Assembly (NCBI GenBank): GCA_002923375.1
Contig: BEIJ01000003.1
Location: forward strand, 112,001 to 176,000
DNA: 64,000 nt
Reading direction: 5' to 3'
From: a bacterium HR33
Lineage (GTDB): Bacteria > Gemmatimonadota > Gemmatimonadetes > Gemmatimonadales > GWC2-71-9
This document shows, piece by piece, positions 37,256 through 46,707 of the stretch (its first letter is position 1; each line of letters opens with the position of its first letter). The notes under the pieces are model-generated. The model did not search any database and had not been told where the DNA came from. It saw only the letters and a list, made by a program, of their open reading frames with translations. Position numbers and translations under genes: made by a program.

Positions 37256-38460
37256 CGCTTGCCTGCGCCGTCGCCCAAAGCCGCGTAAGCACGCCGCTCC
37301 GCCTCCCTGGCAATATCCAAAGGAGGTCGCTTGAGCCGGTCCGCAGCCCTGATCACGTCTTGATACTCCGCCTTGAGGCGAGGGCCGGACGGCCCCTCGG
37401 TCACCTTCAGCCTAACCGAGACTTCGGGGGCCACATCCACCGTTACCTCCCGGCGGGCCAAAGTGTTCCGGATACTACGCCACCGCCGCACACCCGCCGT
37501 GGTGCTGTTCTCGAACAGCGCTTTCACCACCCCATCGGCGGCGTCCAGCGGCGCTAGCACTTCGATCCTCAAGCTCACCCTGCCCTTCTTTCCTTGGGCC
37601 GCCCAAACTGTACAATCCAGCGCTCCCGCCGCAAGGAGGGCCTCCCTGAGAGGTTCCACATACTCCGGCGGGAGATCGTCGATGTCCGTGACTATGGTCT
37701 CCACTTCCGCCGCCTCCGCCGCCGCCTCTGCCAAAATCAGCCGCAGGGCGTTGGGATAACCTTTAGGATCCCGAGTACCGGCTCCCCAACCCGACCGCAC
37801 TATCCGCCACCGGGAAGGCGGGGCACCTCGCGACAACACCCGCAAGAGGGCAGCTCCGGTGGGAGTAGTGGCTTCACCCTCCACCCAAGAAGCGCTGCTT
37901 ACTTCCCAGCCCTCCAGCAAAATCCCCGTAGCCGGCGCCGGCAGCGGCAGCTTTCCATGACTCGCCTCGACCCAACCCGACCCCACAGCCACCGGGAGAT
38001 TGTAGACCGCGTCGACTCCAAGCCGCTCGAAACCCTCCAGACAGCCCACTATGTCCAAAACCGCATCCACCGCCCCTACCTCGTGAAGGTGCACCTTCTC
38101 AGCCGGCACCCCGTGCACCCTTCCCTCCGCTTCGCCGATCAGCCGAAAAGCGCGAACCGCTCTCTCCTTCACCCAGGGGGACACCGGGGCACGGTCCACT
38201 AGCTCGATCAACTGGGCGACATGGGCTCCGTGACCGCCGATGCCTTGGCCCCCATGGTGCTCTAATTGGAAGTCGACCTTCGTAGCTCGAACGCCACAAC
38301 GCACGGCTGCTCGTATATCGACCTTAACCCCGCCGAACCCCAACCGCCCCGGCAGCGAAAGCAACCACTCAGGGTCGGGGCCCACGTCCACCAGGGCGCC
38401 CAGCAGCATATCGCCGCTGATCCCAGCCGCCGGGTCCAATATCGCGATCTGCATAGACAC
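37252..38460 (-). CDS. larC: LarC-type nickel-insertion protein
   Basis: 402 residues, a full-length LarC, the cytidylyltransferase/nickel insertase that completes the nickel-pincer nucleotide cofactor. N-terminal IAILDPAAGISGDMLLGALVD is diagnostic, with the His-rich loop HHGGQGIGGHG, VHLHEVGAVDA, and the C-terminal TDIDDLPPEYVEPL. LarB, LarE and LarA are not in the window, so the cofactor user is unknown. GTG 38460 or ATG 38454 may be the start. It is 31 nt from thrC. Confidence 0.85.
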   Translation of the reverse strand: MSMQIAILDPAAGISGDMLLGALVDVGPDPEWLLSLPGRLGFGGVKVDIRAAVRCGVRATKVDFQLEHHGGQGIGGHGAHVAQLIELVDRAPVSPWVKERAVRAFRLIGEAEGRVHGVPAEKVHLHEVGAVDAVLDIVGCLEGFERLGVDAVYNLPVAVGSGWVEASHGKLPLPAPATGILLEGWEVSSASWVEGEATTPTGAALLRVLSRGAPPSRWRIVRSGWGAGTRDPKGYPNALRLILAEAAAEAAEVETIVTDIDDLPPEYVEPLREALLAAGALDCTVWAAQGKKGRVSLRIEVLAPLDAADGVVKALFENSTTAGVRRWRSIRNTLARREVTVDVAPEVSVRLKVTEGPSGPRLKAEYQDVIRAADRLKRPPLDIAREAERRAYAALGDGAGKR

Positions 38461-38491
38461 GATCGGGTTAGCCGATTAATATCGCCAAAAC

Positions 38492-39646
38492 TCAGCGGTA
38501 AAGCCAGCCGGCGCCGGTGTTGAACAACACCACCTCCTCGCCACGCTTTATCTGTCCCCTCCGCAGCAGCTCCCTGAGGCCCGCCAGCGTCGCCCCGCCC
38601 TCGGGAGAGGCGTCAATTCCCAGCTCCGAGCAGAGTTCAGCTTGAGCGGAACACAGCGACTCGTCACTTACCGCCACCACTCCCCCGCCGGTATCCCTCA
38701 AAGCCTGGAGCATCAACTTGCCCCCGAGAGGCGCTGGCACTCGCAGTCCCCAAGCCACCGTCACCGGATCTTTCCATTCCTCCGTTCGGTCTGCTCCGGC
38801 TTCGAACGCCTTGACCACCGGCGCGCACCCGCTCGATTGCACTGCAAAGAGCCGCGTCGTGTTCTCCCCTATCCACCCCGCTCTCCTCAGCTCCTTGAAC
38901 GCCTTCCAAATTCCAATGAGCCCCGTCCCTCCGCCCGCGGGATAGATCACCGCGTCGGGGACGCGCCATCCCAGCTGCTCGGCCAGTTCCAGACCCAAGG
39001 TCTTCTTGCCTTCTATGCGGTAAGGTTCCCTCAACGTGGAGACGTCAAAAGCCCCCGACTCTGCGGCGTATTCCCTGGAGGCTCTGCCGCAATCTCCTAT
39101 GTGCCCGTTGAGCAAGATCAGTTCGGCTCCGTAGGCGCGAATTTGCTTAAGTATCGTAGGCGGTGTGTCCGCGGGGGCGTACACCCTCGCTGCGGCCCCA
39201 GCCCTGCGGGCGTAGGCACTCAGGGCAACTCCCGCATTGCCCGCTGTGGGAATCGTGAACCGAGTGACTCCGGCTGCCGTCGCCCTGGTCACCGCGGCGG
39301 ACAACCCCCGAGCCTTGAAGGACCCCGTGGGATTCTTGGACTCGTCTTTGATCCACACCCTCCCGAGCCCCAACTCCCGTTCCAAAGCTGCCGCCCGCAA
39401 CAACGGAGTCATCCCCTCCCCCAAGCTCACCGGTTCCTCGCCCTCCAGTATCGGCAGCCATCCACGGTAGCGCCACATCGACCATGGCGCCTCTCCCAGA
39501 GCCGTTTTGAAAGACCCCTCGGGCAACGTCTCGTATTCAACCAGCCACGGAGATCCGCAGCCCGGGCAGACAGTCGGCAGCCCTTCGGCGCTCCGGCGAT
39601 TCCCGCACCCCGAGCAGTGCAGCGTCCAGGGCAGTTCGCGGCCCAC
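38492..39646 (-). CDS. thrC: Threonine synthase
   Basis: 384-residue PLP enzyme converting O-phosphohomoserine to threonine. An N-terminal zinc-ribbon-like CSGCGN/CPGCGS precedes the fold-type II core: PLP lysine in ESKNPTGSFKARG, TAGNAGVALSAYA, and the phosphate-binding PAGGGTGLIGIW. GTG 39646 shares one base with the uvrC stop. Confidence 0.9.
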   Translation of the reverse strand: MGRELPWTLHCSGCGNRRSAEGLPTVCPGCGSPWLVEYETLPEGSFKTALGEAPWSMWRYRGWLPILEGEEPVSLGEGMTPLLRAAALERELGLGRVWIKDESKNPTGSFKARGLSAAVTRATAAGVTRFTIPTAGNAGVALSAYARRAGAAARVYAPADTPPTILKQIRAYGAELILLNGHIGDCGRASREYAAESGAFDVSTLREPYRIEGKKTLGLELAEQLGWRVPDAVIYPAGGGTGLIGIWKAFKELRRAGWIGENTTRLFAVQSSGCAPVVKAFEAGADRTEEWKDPVTVAWGLRVPAPLGGKLMLQALRDTGGGVVAVSDESLCSAQAELCSELGIDASPEGGATLAGLRELLRRGQIKRGEEVVLFNTGAGWLYR

Positions 39647-41460
39647 TAGCTTCTCACGTGCTCCAATACCCGGGTGGCCAGCTTCAGCGAAAAGCCCGGT
39701 AGCGCAGCGATCTCTTCCGGGCTGGCAAGCCGCACTCCGGCCAGGCTGCCGAACCTTTCGAGCAAAATCCGCCTGCGCTTGGGCCCGATCCCGGGAACGC
39801 TCAGCAGCTCGGAAGTCACGACGCGCCGGGTCCGCCGCTTGCGGGAATAAGTGACGGCGAAGCGGTGAGCCTCGTCCCTCAGCCGCTGCAGCAACTTCAG
39901 TCCTGGAGAGCGGCGCGGAAGGACCAAACCCTGGGTCCGGCCGGGCTGGAAAATTTCCTCCTGGCGCTTGGCCAGGCTGATAACCGCCAGGTCTTGGATC
40001 CCCAGCGACTGCAAAGCCTCCAGAGCCGCGTTCAGTTGACCCTTGCCGCCGTCAATTACCATCAAATCGGGAAGTTCCTTGCCCTCCTGCAGCCGGCGAG
40101 ACACGAAACGGGTAACCACCTCCTTGATGGCGGCGTAATCGTTCTGCTCCGGCGTCCCTCCGGTATCCAGCGACTTGATCCGGTAGCGACGATACTCGGC
40201 TTTCTTGGGGCGGCCTCCCTGGAACCAGACTAGCGAACCCACCGTGTCACGGCCCTGATTGGTAGAAATGTCGATGCAAACCATGGACCGGGGAAGCTTG
40301 GCCAATCCCAAATCGCGCCCCAGCGCGTACACCGGATCTTCCGCCCGCTCGTCGGTCACCAGCGACTCGATGAGCATGCTCTCGAGCAAATGCCGCGCGT
40401 TTTGGTCGGCCAGCTCCACCAGCCTCACTTTGCTGCCGCGCTGGGGCAGCGAGAACTTCGTCGGCGCTACCAGCTCGGCCAACTGCTCCAAATCCGCCGG
40501 CTCGAAGGGGAGAAGGGCCTCCGAAGCTCGATCTTGGAGCGGGCGATATCCCAACATCAGGAACGTCCTCAGAACCACCTCGTCGGGTTCTTCCGCCAGG
40601 TTGTGCAGAAACTGCCGCTCCCGCGCCACCACTTTCCCGTCCCTGACCTTGAGCACTACACCCACCGCGTCGTCGCCGTCCCGGGCAAAGCCGATCACGT
40701 CCGCATCCGGCCCGCCCACCGTCTCTATCACCTGAGGCCGCTCCAGCTGGTCCAGCCAGCGGATCGCGTTCCTCAACTCGGCCGCTCGCTCGAACTCCAG
40801 CCGCGCCGCCGCCTCCTCCATGCGCTGCCGGAGACGCGCCCTCACCTCCACCGTCTTGCCCTCCAAGAAGGCGACGACGTCCTCGATCATCTTCCGGTAC
40901 TCGTCTTGGCTCTGATACCCCACGCAAGGCGCTTTGCAGCGCTGGATGTGATAATCCAGACACGGGCGGCTGGGAGCATCCTCCGGCAGATTGTAACTGC
41001 AGGACCGCACCGTGAAGATTCGGCGAATTATCTGCAGCGTGCGGCGCAGCACGGCGACGTCGGTATACGGGCCGAAGTAACGCGCTCCGGGGAGGTTGAG
41101 CCTCCGGCCTACTACTATGCGGGGAAACGGCTCCGCCAGCGTTACCGCAATCGAGGGGTAAGTCTTGTCGTCTCTCAGGCGAATGTTGAACCGGGGGGAG
41201 TACTCCTTGATGAGGTTGTTTTCCAGCAGCAGCGCCTGCGACTCGGACTCCACCACTATCGTATCCACATCCGCTATCAGCTTTCTCAACAGGCGATTCT
41301 TGGGACTGGCTTCGTAGTCGGCCGCCAGATAACTCCGCACCCGTTGCCTGAGATTCTTGGCCTTCCCCACGTACAGCACGCCGCCCCGGGAATCCTTCCA
41401 CAGATAGACCCCCGGCCGGTCCGGCAAGGCCGCGATCTTCCGTTCTAGCTCCTCGCTGAT
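39646..41460 (-). CDS. uvrC: Excinuclease ABC subunit C, non-canonical start
   Basis: 604-residue UvrC, making the 3' and 5' incisions in nucleotide excision repair. Order: GIY-YIG nuclease (PGVYLWKDSRGG, VLYVGKAKNL), a Cys cluster (CSYNLPEDAPSRPCLDYHIQRCKAPC), UVR motif (LEFERAAELRNAIRWL), RNase-H-like nuclease domain (VCIDISTNQG, VIDGGKGQLNAA) and C-terminal helix-hairpin-helix motifs. No ATG, GTG or TTG precedes the GIY-YIG domain in a sensible place: the frame is open far upstream through murJ. ATC 41460 aligns with the initiator Met of B. subtilis UvrC; ATT 41472 and TTG 41427 are alternatives. Confidence 0.93.
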   Translation of the reverse strand: MSEELERKIAALPDRPGVYLWKDSRGGVLYVGKAKNLRQRVRSYLAADYEASPKNRLLRKLIADVDTIVVESESQALLLENNLIKEYSPRFNIRLRDDKTYPSIAVTLAEPFPRIVVGRRLNLPGARYFGPYTDVAVLRRTLQIIRRIFTVRSCSYNLPEDAPSRPCLDYHIQRCKAPCVGYQSQDEYRKMIEDVVAFLEGKTVEVRARLRQRMEEAAARLEFERAAELRNAIRWLDQLERPQVIETVGGPDADVIGFARDGDDAVGVVLKVRDGKVVARERQFLHNLAEEPDEVVLRTFLMLGYRPLQDRASEALLPFEPADLEQLAELVAPTKFSLPQRGSKVRLVELADQNARHLLESMLIESLVTDERAEDPVYALGRDLGLAKLPRSMVCIDISTNQGRDTVGSLVWFQGGRPKKAEYRRYRIKSLDTGGTPEQNDYAAIKEVVTRFVSRRLQEGKELPDLMVIDGGKGQLNAALEALQSLGIQDLAVISLAKRQEEIFQPGRTQGLVLPRRSPGLKLLQRLRDEAHRFAVTYSRKRRTRRVVTSELLSVPGIGPKRRRILLERFGSLAGVRLASPEEIAALPGFSLKLATRVLEHVRS

Positions 41461-42983
41461 CGTAGTTTGAATCTTCGAACCAAAGCCGCGGCGTCGGGAT
41501 GTCCCGCCGCCAGAGTCACTACACCGAAAACTAAACCGAACCCGATGCTGGAAGCTACGGCTGCCGCCCACGGCGACCCGAGGCGAGATCCTACCAAGAT
41601 GGCCGCTCCGCTCGCCAGTACGGCTCCCAAACCCGCAGCCGCGAAGTCGCGGTTGTGCCCGGCTCCCCAAAGCCGCCCCACTTTGCGTTCCAGGGTTGCG
41701 TAGTTCAGCGCCAAATTCAGGTAGGCCCCCAATCCCGAGCCGAGGGCGATCCCGGCCACGCCCAGCCGCTTCATCAGTACAAAGGCCAGCGCCGCCGAGG
41801 TTACCACCGATGCCACCGCGATTCGAACCGGCGTCTTGGTATCCCCCAAGGCGTAGTGCCCCGAGGCCAAGAGCTTGACCGAGGCCTGGGCCGGCAGCCC
41901 TATGGCGTAGGCGGCGACCACCCCTGCAACCAGCTCCGTATCGGAAGCGCCGAACCGGCCCGTTTGGAACAGCGCCGCGACCAGCCAGGAACCTAGGGAG
42001 GCCAAAGCGAAGGCCGAAGGAATGATGTAAAACCCGAGCCGCCGCAGGGAATCGGAGATTCGGCTCGCGAGTTCCTGCCTCGCGTCGGATGCGGCGTCCC
42101 TGCTCAGCTCCGGTAACGCAGCGGCGGCGATGCTCACTCCAAAAAGCGAGAGAGGCAAGGTGGCCAGTAGCTGTGCATAACCCAGCATCGCTACCGCTCC
42201 GCCGCTCAACAGGGACGCGAGCTGGGTGTCCACGATGCTCGAAATCTGCACCACCCCAGCTCCGACCACTACCGGTCCCCAGTTGCGGATCACTCGGCGC
42301 ACGCTCGCCAAACCGAGGCTCAGTTCCCAGCGGAGCCTGCCCGCGAGCTTCAGTGCAGTGGGAAGCTGCACCGCCACCTGAAGCAGACTGCCCGCCAGGG
42401 CGCCCCAAGCCAAGGCGGTGACCAGGCGGGCCCCGAGAAGATATCCGCCCAAGGCGACCAGCACCGCGATCTGGGCCACGTTCCACATTCCTGCGGCTGC
42501 GTAAGACAGGAAAAACTTTCCATGGGTGTTGAGCACCCCGAGACACCAGGCGGAAAGAATCATCACCCCGGACATGGGGAACAAAATCTCCACCAGCCGA
42601 ACGGTGAGGTCTCGGGTATCTCCCGAAAATCCCGGGGCGGCGAAATCGGTGATCACCGGAGCCAGCACTATACCCAAGAGCGCGGAAGCCGCCGTAATCA
42701 GGACCAGGAGACTCGCCATGGTGCTGGCCAGCCTGCGGGCCTCTTCCTTCTCTCCCCGTTCCAGCAGCGCGGCGTAGACCGGAACGAAAGAAGCCGCCAG
42801 CGTCCCCTCGCCTAACAGATTGCGGATGACGTTGGGGATTTTCAGCGCTGCCCTGAAAGCGTCCGCCGCCGGACTGTTCCCGAAATAGTGGGCGAAGACC
42901 CGCTCTCTTATGAATCCGAGCAGGCGGGCGACGACGATACCGGCCGCGACGCTGCCGGCTAGACGTCCTTGGCTGGCCGCCAC
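41445..42983 (-). CDS. murJ: Lipid II flippase MurJ
   Basis: 512-residue MOP-superfamily protein with about 14 transmembrane helices that flips lipid II for peptidoglycan. The N-terminal VVARLLGFIRERVFAHYFG and FRAALKIPNVIRNLLGEG blocks are the MurJ/MviN signature. GTG 42983. The 3' end overlaps the start region of uvrC. A GC-rich stem (CCCGGC 43004-43009, GCCGGG 43023-43028) lies in the 67-nt gap upstream. Confidence 0.95.
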   Translation of the reverse strand: MAASQGRLAGSVAAGIVVARLLGFIRERVFAHYFGNSPAADAFRAALKIPNVIRNLLGEGTLAASFVPVYAALLERGEKEEARRLASTMASLLVLITAASALLGIVLAPVITDFAAPGFSGDTRDLTVRLVEILFPMSGVMILSAWCLGVLNTHGKFFLSYAAAGMWNVAQIAVLVALGGYLLGARLVTALAWGALAGSLLQVAVQLPTALKLAGRLRWELSLGLASVRRVIRNWGPVVVGAGVVQISSIVDTQLASLLSGGAVAMLGYAQLLATLPLSLFGVSIAAAALPELSRDAASDARQELASRISDSLRRLGFYIIPSAFALASLGSWLVAALFQTGRFGASDTELVAGVVAAYAIGLPAQASVKLLASGHYALGDTKTPVRIAVASVVTSAALAFVLMKRLGVAGIALGSGLGAYLNLALNYATLERKVGRLWGAGHNRDFAAAGLGAVLASGAAILVGSRLGSPWAAAVASSIGFGLVFGVVTLAAGHPDAAALVRRFKLRSARS

Positions 42984-43050
42984 GGGTCGGGTTGGACTGA
43001 AGCCCCGGCGACAACCGCGGGTGCCGGGCCCCCGCAGAGAGGCAAGGCCG

Positions 43051-43338
43051 TCAGGATTGAGGCGTGGGCAGGGATCGTTGTGCCGGCCGCTGCTCGGGAT
43101 TCTCCAGGAGCCGCTGCAAAAACTCGGTCTCTTCTCTCAAAGACTCCAAGGACCGGCTCAGGTCTTCCACCTGGTCTTCCAGCAGCCGCACCTTGTCGGC
43201 CAGCTCCTGGATCTCGCGACTGGTGGCTCCTCCACGACGCTCGAACACCTGGCGCATCGCCGGAGAATCCAATACGATGGCCAGTATGGGAATCAGCAGG
43301 GCTACCAGCAGTATCAGAAATCCGATGGCCCAGAGCAT
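43051..43338 (-). CDS. Small membrane protein with coiled coil
   Basis: 95 residues. One N-terminal transmembrane helix (AIGFLILLVALLIPILAIVL), then a charged coiled coil (IQELADKVRLLEDQVEDLSRSLESLREETEFLQRLL). The layout resembles PspB-like or cell-division accessory proteins, but no specific family is recognised. It lies 9 nt after bshC and before murJ. Confidence 0.65.
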   Translation of the reverse strand: MLWAIGFLILLVALLIPILAIVLDSPAMRQVFERRGGATSREIQELADKVRLLEDQVEDLSRSLESLREETEFLQRLLENPEQRPAQRSLPTPQS

Positions 43339-43347
43339 GATCGGATT

Positions 43348-44883
43348 CTATGGGTCGCCGCCCAGCGTGGCAAGGGCATGCGTCTTGCACGCCGCGAACG
43401 CCTCGCCCAGAAACTCCCTCCCGTAGCGCACCAGGTACGGTATTACGTTCAACACCCGCTCCTGCGGCTTGCCCAGGGGAAAAAGATTGTTTCGAGCCTT
43501 GGCCAGTTGGGACACCAGGATCTCGTTCTTTTGCTTGAGATGATGCACGATCTTCTTCTCCAACTCCCGGCTGGCCACTAGCGCTTCGTTGCGCGCCGAC
43601 TCGACCGGTTTGACCAGTGTGGGATCGATCTCCTTTACGGCCTCCGCAAGCCGCCCGTACTCCCGCTCCAAGACCGCCCGCAGTTGGTTCAGCGCAGCGC
43701 GAGCTTGCTCGGGCATTTCGTCCCGCACCAGCTGCGCCTCGAGTTGGCCCTCCGGAAGCCGGAGATCCTCAGCGCCAATGCCGTACTTCTCCAGCACCTT
43801 GGCCACCCGCTTTTCCACCACCCGCCCGGACCATCGGGCAATGGGCGTTTGCCGCTCCACTCCCAAGACTCGATACAAGGGCTCGCACTGCCTCAGGTAC
43901 GCATACTCGGCCGGTCCGGCCACGTAGGCCAGCGTAGGAAACAGCGCCGCCTCTATGACCGGACGGGCCAGGACGTTGGGGGAAAACCGCTCCGGTTCCC
44001 GCTCGACCAGCCCTATCAGCTCGTCCAGAGACCAGCGCTCGCCCCCTCTGCGGGCGACATAATGACCGTCTTCCAAAATCAACCGGTCTCTGCCGAGGCG
44101 GCATTCCAACATCACCGTGGAGGCTCCGTCCCCTACTTCGATTGGAGTGTCCAGCCCCCGGCTCCTGAGAAGGTCTCTGTGCTCCGCCAGCGCGCGGTCG
44201 AGCTCCGGAGCCATCTCCAGCTGCCGGATGAAAAACGGAACCATGGCCCGCTTGGCCTCGCGATCCGTCGGTCTGAATACCACCACCCCGAACTCAGCCA
44301 GTAGCTCCGCCAGCGCACCGGAAAACGCCCCAGCCAGGTCGCTTTCGGGCCGGTAATGTCTCCCCAGCCACTCCAGTACAGCCGGTCGGAACTCGGTTGC
44401 CGGAGTGAGCTCGGTAATCCTTTCCAGGAGCTCTTCGACCTCGGCTCCCAGCGTTTCCCGATAGAGGGGAGTGAGCGGAGCTTCCGGCGACCGCACTCTG
44501 AGAGTAAGCCGCTCTATCTCGTTAGCCACCGTAAGGAGGTAGGTGTGGTTGGCTTCGGCGAAGTCATGATCGTCGCCCGCAACCCAAAATACCGGCACCA
44601 CCGGTGTCCGGAGCCGCTCGCTGAGAATCTGGGCGGCAGCCGCCGCCGTCAAAGCCTTGTACACCGTGTAAAGGGGACCCGTAAAGAGGCCGGGCTGCTG
44701 CCCCGTGGTCACACAGAGTACGTCCCCCGAAAAAAGCAGCTCCAGGTTTTCAGCCGCCCGTCCCGACGCGCTGCAGGCGCTCTTGAGGCGCGGATCCACC
44801 GCCCGCTTGAGCCTGGATGCGAGCGGGCGGAAATCCAGCACCGCCTTCTCGGCAAATGGAGTAGGCTCGAATCTCAGCGTCAC
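43348..44883 (-). CDS. bshC: Bacillithiol synthase (cysteine-adding enzyme)
   Basis: 511-residue BshC, which attaches cysteine to GlcN-malate in the last step of bacillithiol synthesis. Hallmarks: CVTTGQQPGLFTGPLYTVYKALTA, PVFWVAGDDHDFAEAN, and the C-terminal coiled coil followed by the NLFPLGKPQERVLN region. bshA and bshB are not here. It overlaps rlmH by 4 nt. It implies bacillithiol as a low-molecular-weight thiol in this organism. Confidence 0.93.
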   Translation of the reverse strand: MTLRFEPTPFAEKAVLDFRPLASRLKRAVDPRLKSACSASGRAAENLELLFSGDVLCVTTGQQPGLFTGPLYTVYKALTAAAAAQILSERLRTPVVPVFWVAGDDHDFAEANHTYLLTVANEIERLTLRVRSPEAPLTPLYRETLGAEVEELLERITELTPATEFRPAVLEWLGRHYRPESDLAGAFSGALAELLAEFGVVVFRPTDREAKRAMVPFFIRQLEMAPELDRALAEHRDLLRSRGLDTPIEVGDGASTVMLECRLGRDRLILEDGHYVARRGGERWSLDELIGLVEREPERFSPNVLARPVIEAALFPTLAYVAGPAEYAYLRQCEPLYRVLGVERQTPIARWSGRVVEKRVAKVLEKYGIGAEDLRLPEGQLEAQLVRDEMPEQARAALNQLRAVLEREYGRLAEAVKEIDPTLVKPVESARNEALVASRELEKKIVHHLKQKNEILVSQLAKARNNLFPLGKPQERVLNVIPYLVRYGREFLGEAFAACKTHALATLGGDP

Positions 44884-45365
44884 TCTGCTATTGTCGGCCC
44901 CGCGGCCTTGTGATAGGGCGAGCCCGCCAAAATCGTGAGAGCGCGATAGAGCTGCTCCAGTAGGATCAGGCGGGCCAGTTCATGGGGAAACGTCAATTTC
45001 GACAGACTCAACTTGAATTCGCAACGTTCTAAAACCCGGGGGTCCAAACCGTACGCCCCTCCTATGACGAAGGCGACGTCCCGTCTTTCCTCCATCCAGC
45101 GGCCCCAACGCTGCGCAAATTCCTCGCTGGAGTCCTCGGTTCCCTGCCGGGTCAGAGCCACCATCCTCGCACCGGAGGGCACCGCTTTCAGGATCCGATC
45201 GCCCTCCAGCTTCAGCCTTTCCGTTACGCGGAGCCTGCCTTGGGGAGGCCTCACCTCGCGGATCTCGAGCTTGAGCACCTTCCGTATCCGGCTGGCGTAT
45301 TCCGCACAGCATGCGGCCAGCCCCGGATCGGTCAAGCGCCCAACGGCGACCACGTGTACCACCAA
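44880..45365 (-). CDS. rlmH: 23S rRNA pseudouridine-1915 N3-methyltransferase
   Basis: 161-residue SPOUT methyltransferase acting on ribosomes. Motifs: FVIGGAYGLDPRVLERCEFKLSLSKLTFPHELARLILLEQLYRA and the substrate-binding C-terminal SPYHK. The standard length is about 155. It lies 19 nt after gdhA and overlaps bshC. Confidence 0.95.
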   Translation of the reverse strand: MVVHVVAVGRLTDPGLAACCAEYASRIRKVLKLEIREVRPPQGRLRVTERLKLEGDRILKAVPSGARMVALTRQGTEDSSEEFAQRWGRWMEERRDVAFVIGGAYGLDPRVLERCEFKLSLSKLTFPHELARLILLEQLYRALTILAGSPYHKAAGPTIAE

Positions 45366-45384
45366 GCGCTACCGCCGGTCCGCC

Positions 45385-46707
45385 TCAGGCGTACAAGCCT
45401 CTCAGACGGTGCACCGCCGCCACCCGTTCTATGGCCAGCATGTACGCAGCCGTCCGCAAGTTAACTCCGTACCTCTGGGACACGGACAACACGTCCCTAA
45501 AGGCCCGGCACAACATAGTCTCCAGCCGCTGGTTCACTGTTTCTTCGTCCCAGAAATAGGCCGCTCGGTCCTGCACCCACTCGAAATAGCTGACCGTGAC
45601 GCCCCCGGCGTTCGCCAAAATGTCCGGTATCACAAAGACCCCGTTTTCTTCCAGAATCCGATCGGCGGCGGGAGTGGTAGGACCGTTGGCACCTTCGCAG
45701 ATCACCTTGGCCTTGATCTGCCTGGCGTTCTTCCGAGTGATGACGTTGGCCACCGCGGCGGGAAGCAGAATGTCCACGTCCAGCGTCAAGAGTTCCTCTC
45801 CCCCGATAGCCTCCGCGCGGGGATACCCCGCCAGGTACCGGTGGTCCTTGACCCATCGCAACGCGTCCTCTACGTCGATTCCTTCGGCATTGTAGTAAGC
45901 CCCCGAGATGTCACTTATAGCAACAACTTTCGCGCCCTCCTGGGCCAACAGCTTGGCTGCTACCGAACCTACGTTCCCGAATCCCTGAACCGCCGCTCGA
46001 GCCCCCTTGAGCTCGAAGCCCAGATGCTGAGCCGCTTGCTTTATGGAGATCACGCAACCCCTCCCCGTCGCCTCGCGGCGCCCCAGAGAGCCTCCCATCT
46101 CGATCGGCTTTCCCGTGACCACCCCCGTAACCGCATGCCGCTTGTGCATCGAGTAGGTGTCCATTATCCAGGCCATTATCCGCTCCCCGGTGTTCAGGTC
46201 CGGGGCCGGAATGTCAGAATCCGGGCCCAACACGTCGATCAGTGCCGCGGTATAGCGCCGGGTAATGCGTTCGATCTCGGTGATCGACAGCGTGGCAGGA
46301 TCGCAGACCACCGCCCCCTTGGCTCCGCCGAAGGGGATGTTCACCACCGCGCACTTCCAGGTCATCCACGCCGCCAGGGCTTTCACTTCGTCCAGGGTCA
46401 CCTTGGGGTCGAAGCGAATACCGCCCTTGGCCGGGCCGCGGGAAGTGTTGTGAAGCACCCGGTAGCCGGTGAACACCTCGATCTCGCCGCTGTCCCGCTG
46501 TATCGGGACCGACACGATGATCTGCTTCTCCGGCTGCCTGAGAACACGGTAAAGGCCCGGATCGAGCGCCAGCAGCTCCGCTGCTCGGTCGAACCGGGCC
46601 ATCATCGCCTCAAAAGGATTTTCTTCTCCCGAAAACGGTTCCTGGCCGCGCGCAGCGGCCTGAGGCGTACTCGCTACCGCTTGCTCGGCTTCGATACTTT
46701 GGCTCAT
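45385..46707 (-). CDS. gdhA: Glutamate dehydrogenase
   Basis: 440-residue Glu/Leu/Phe/Val dehydrogenase. Substrate-site [10 protein letters not shown], catalytic lysine in [12 protein letters not shown](P)-binding [12 protein letters not shown]. It interconverts glutamate with 2-oxoglutarate and ammonia. An extended N terminus of about 25 residues is low-complexity. ATG 46707 overlaps the lpxK stop (ATGA), so it is coupled to the lipid A operon. Confidence 0.93.
   Translation of the reverse strand: MSQSIEAEQAVASTPQAAARGQEPFSGEENPFEAMMARFDRAAELLALDPGLYRVLRQPEKQIIVSVPIQRDSGEIEVFTGYRVLHNTSRGPAKGGIRFDPKVTLDEVKALAAWMTWKCAVVNIPFGGAKGAVVCDPATLSITEIERITRRYTAALIDVLGPDSDIPAPDLNTGERIMAWIMDTYSMHKRHAVTGVVTGKPIEMGGSLGRREATGRGCVISIKQAAQHLGFELKGARAAVQGFGNVGSVAAKLLAQEGAKVVAISDISGAYYNAEGIDVEDALRWVKDHRYLAGYPRAEAIGGEELLTLDVDILLPAAVANVITRKNARQIKAKVICEGANGPTTPAADRILEENGVFVIPDILANAGGVTVSYFEWVQDRAAYFWDEETVNQRLETMLCRAFRDVLSVSQRYGVNLRTAAYMLAIERVAAVHRLRGLYA

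Noticed and set aside
41461-43014. A giant UvrC fused to an N-terminal domain
   Set aside because: The uvrC frame stays open through murJ, but the extra sequence is Gly/Arg-rich frame shadow of murJ, which is a convincing full-length gene.
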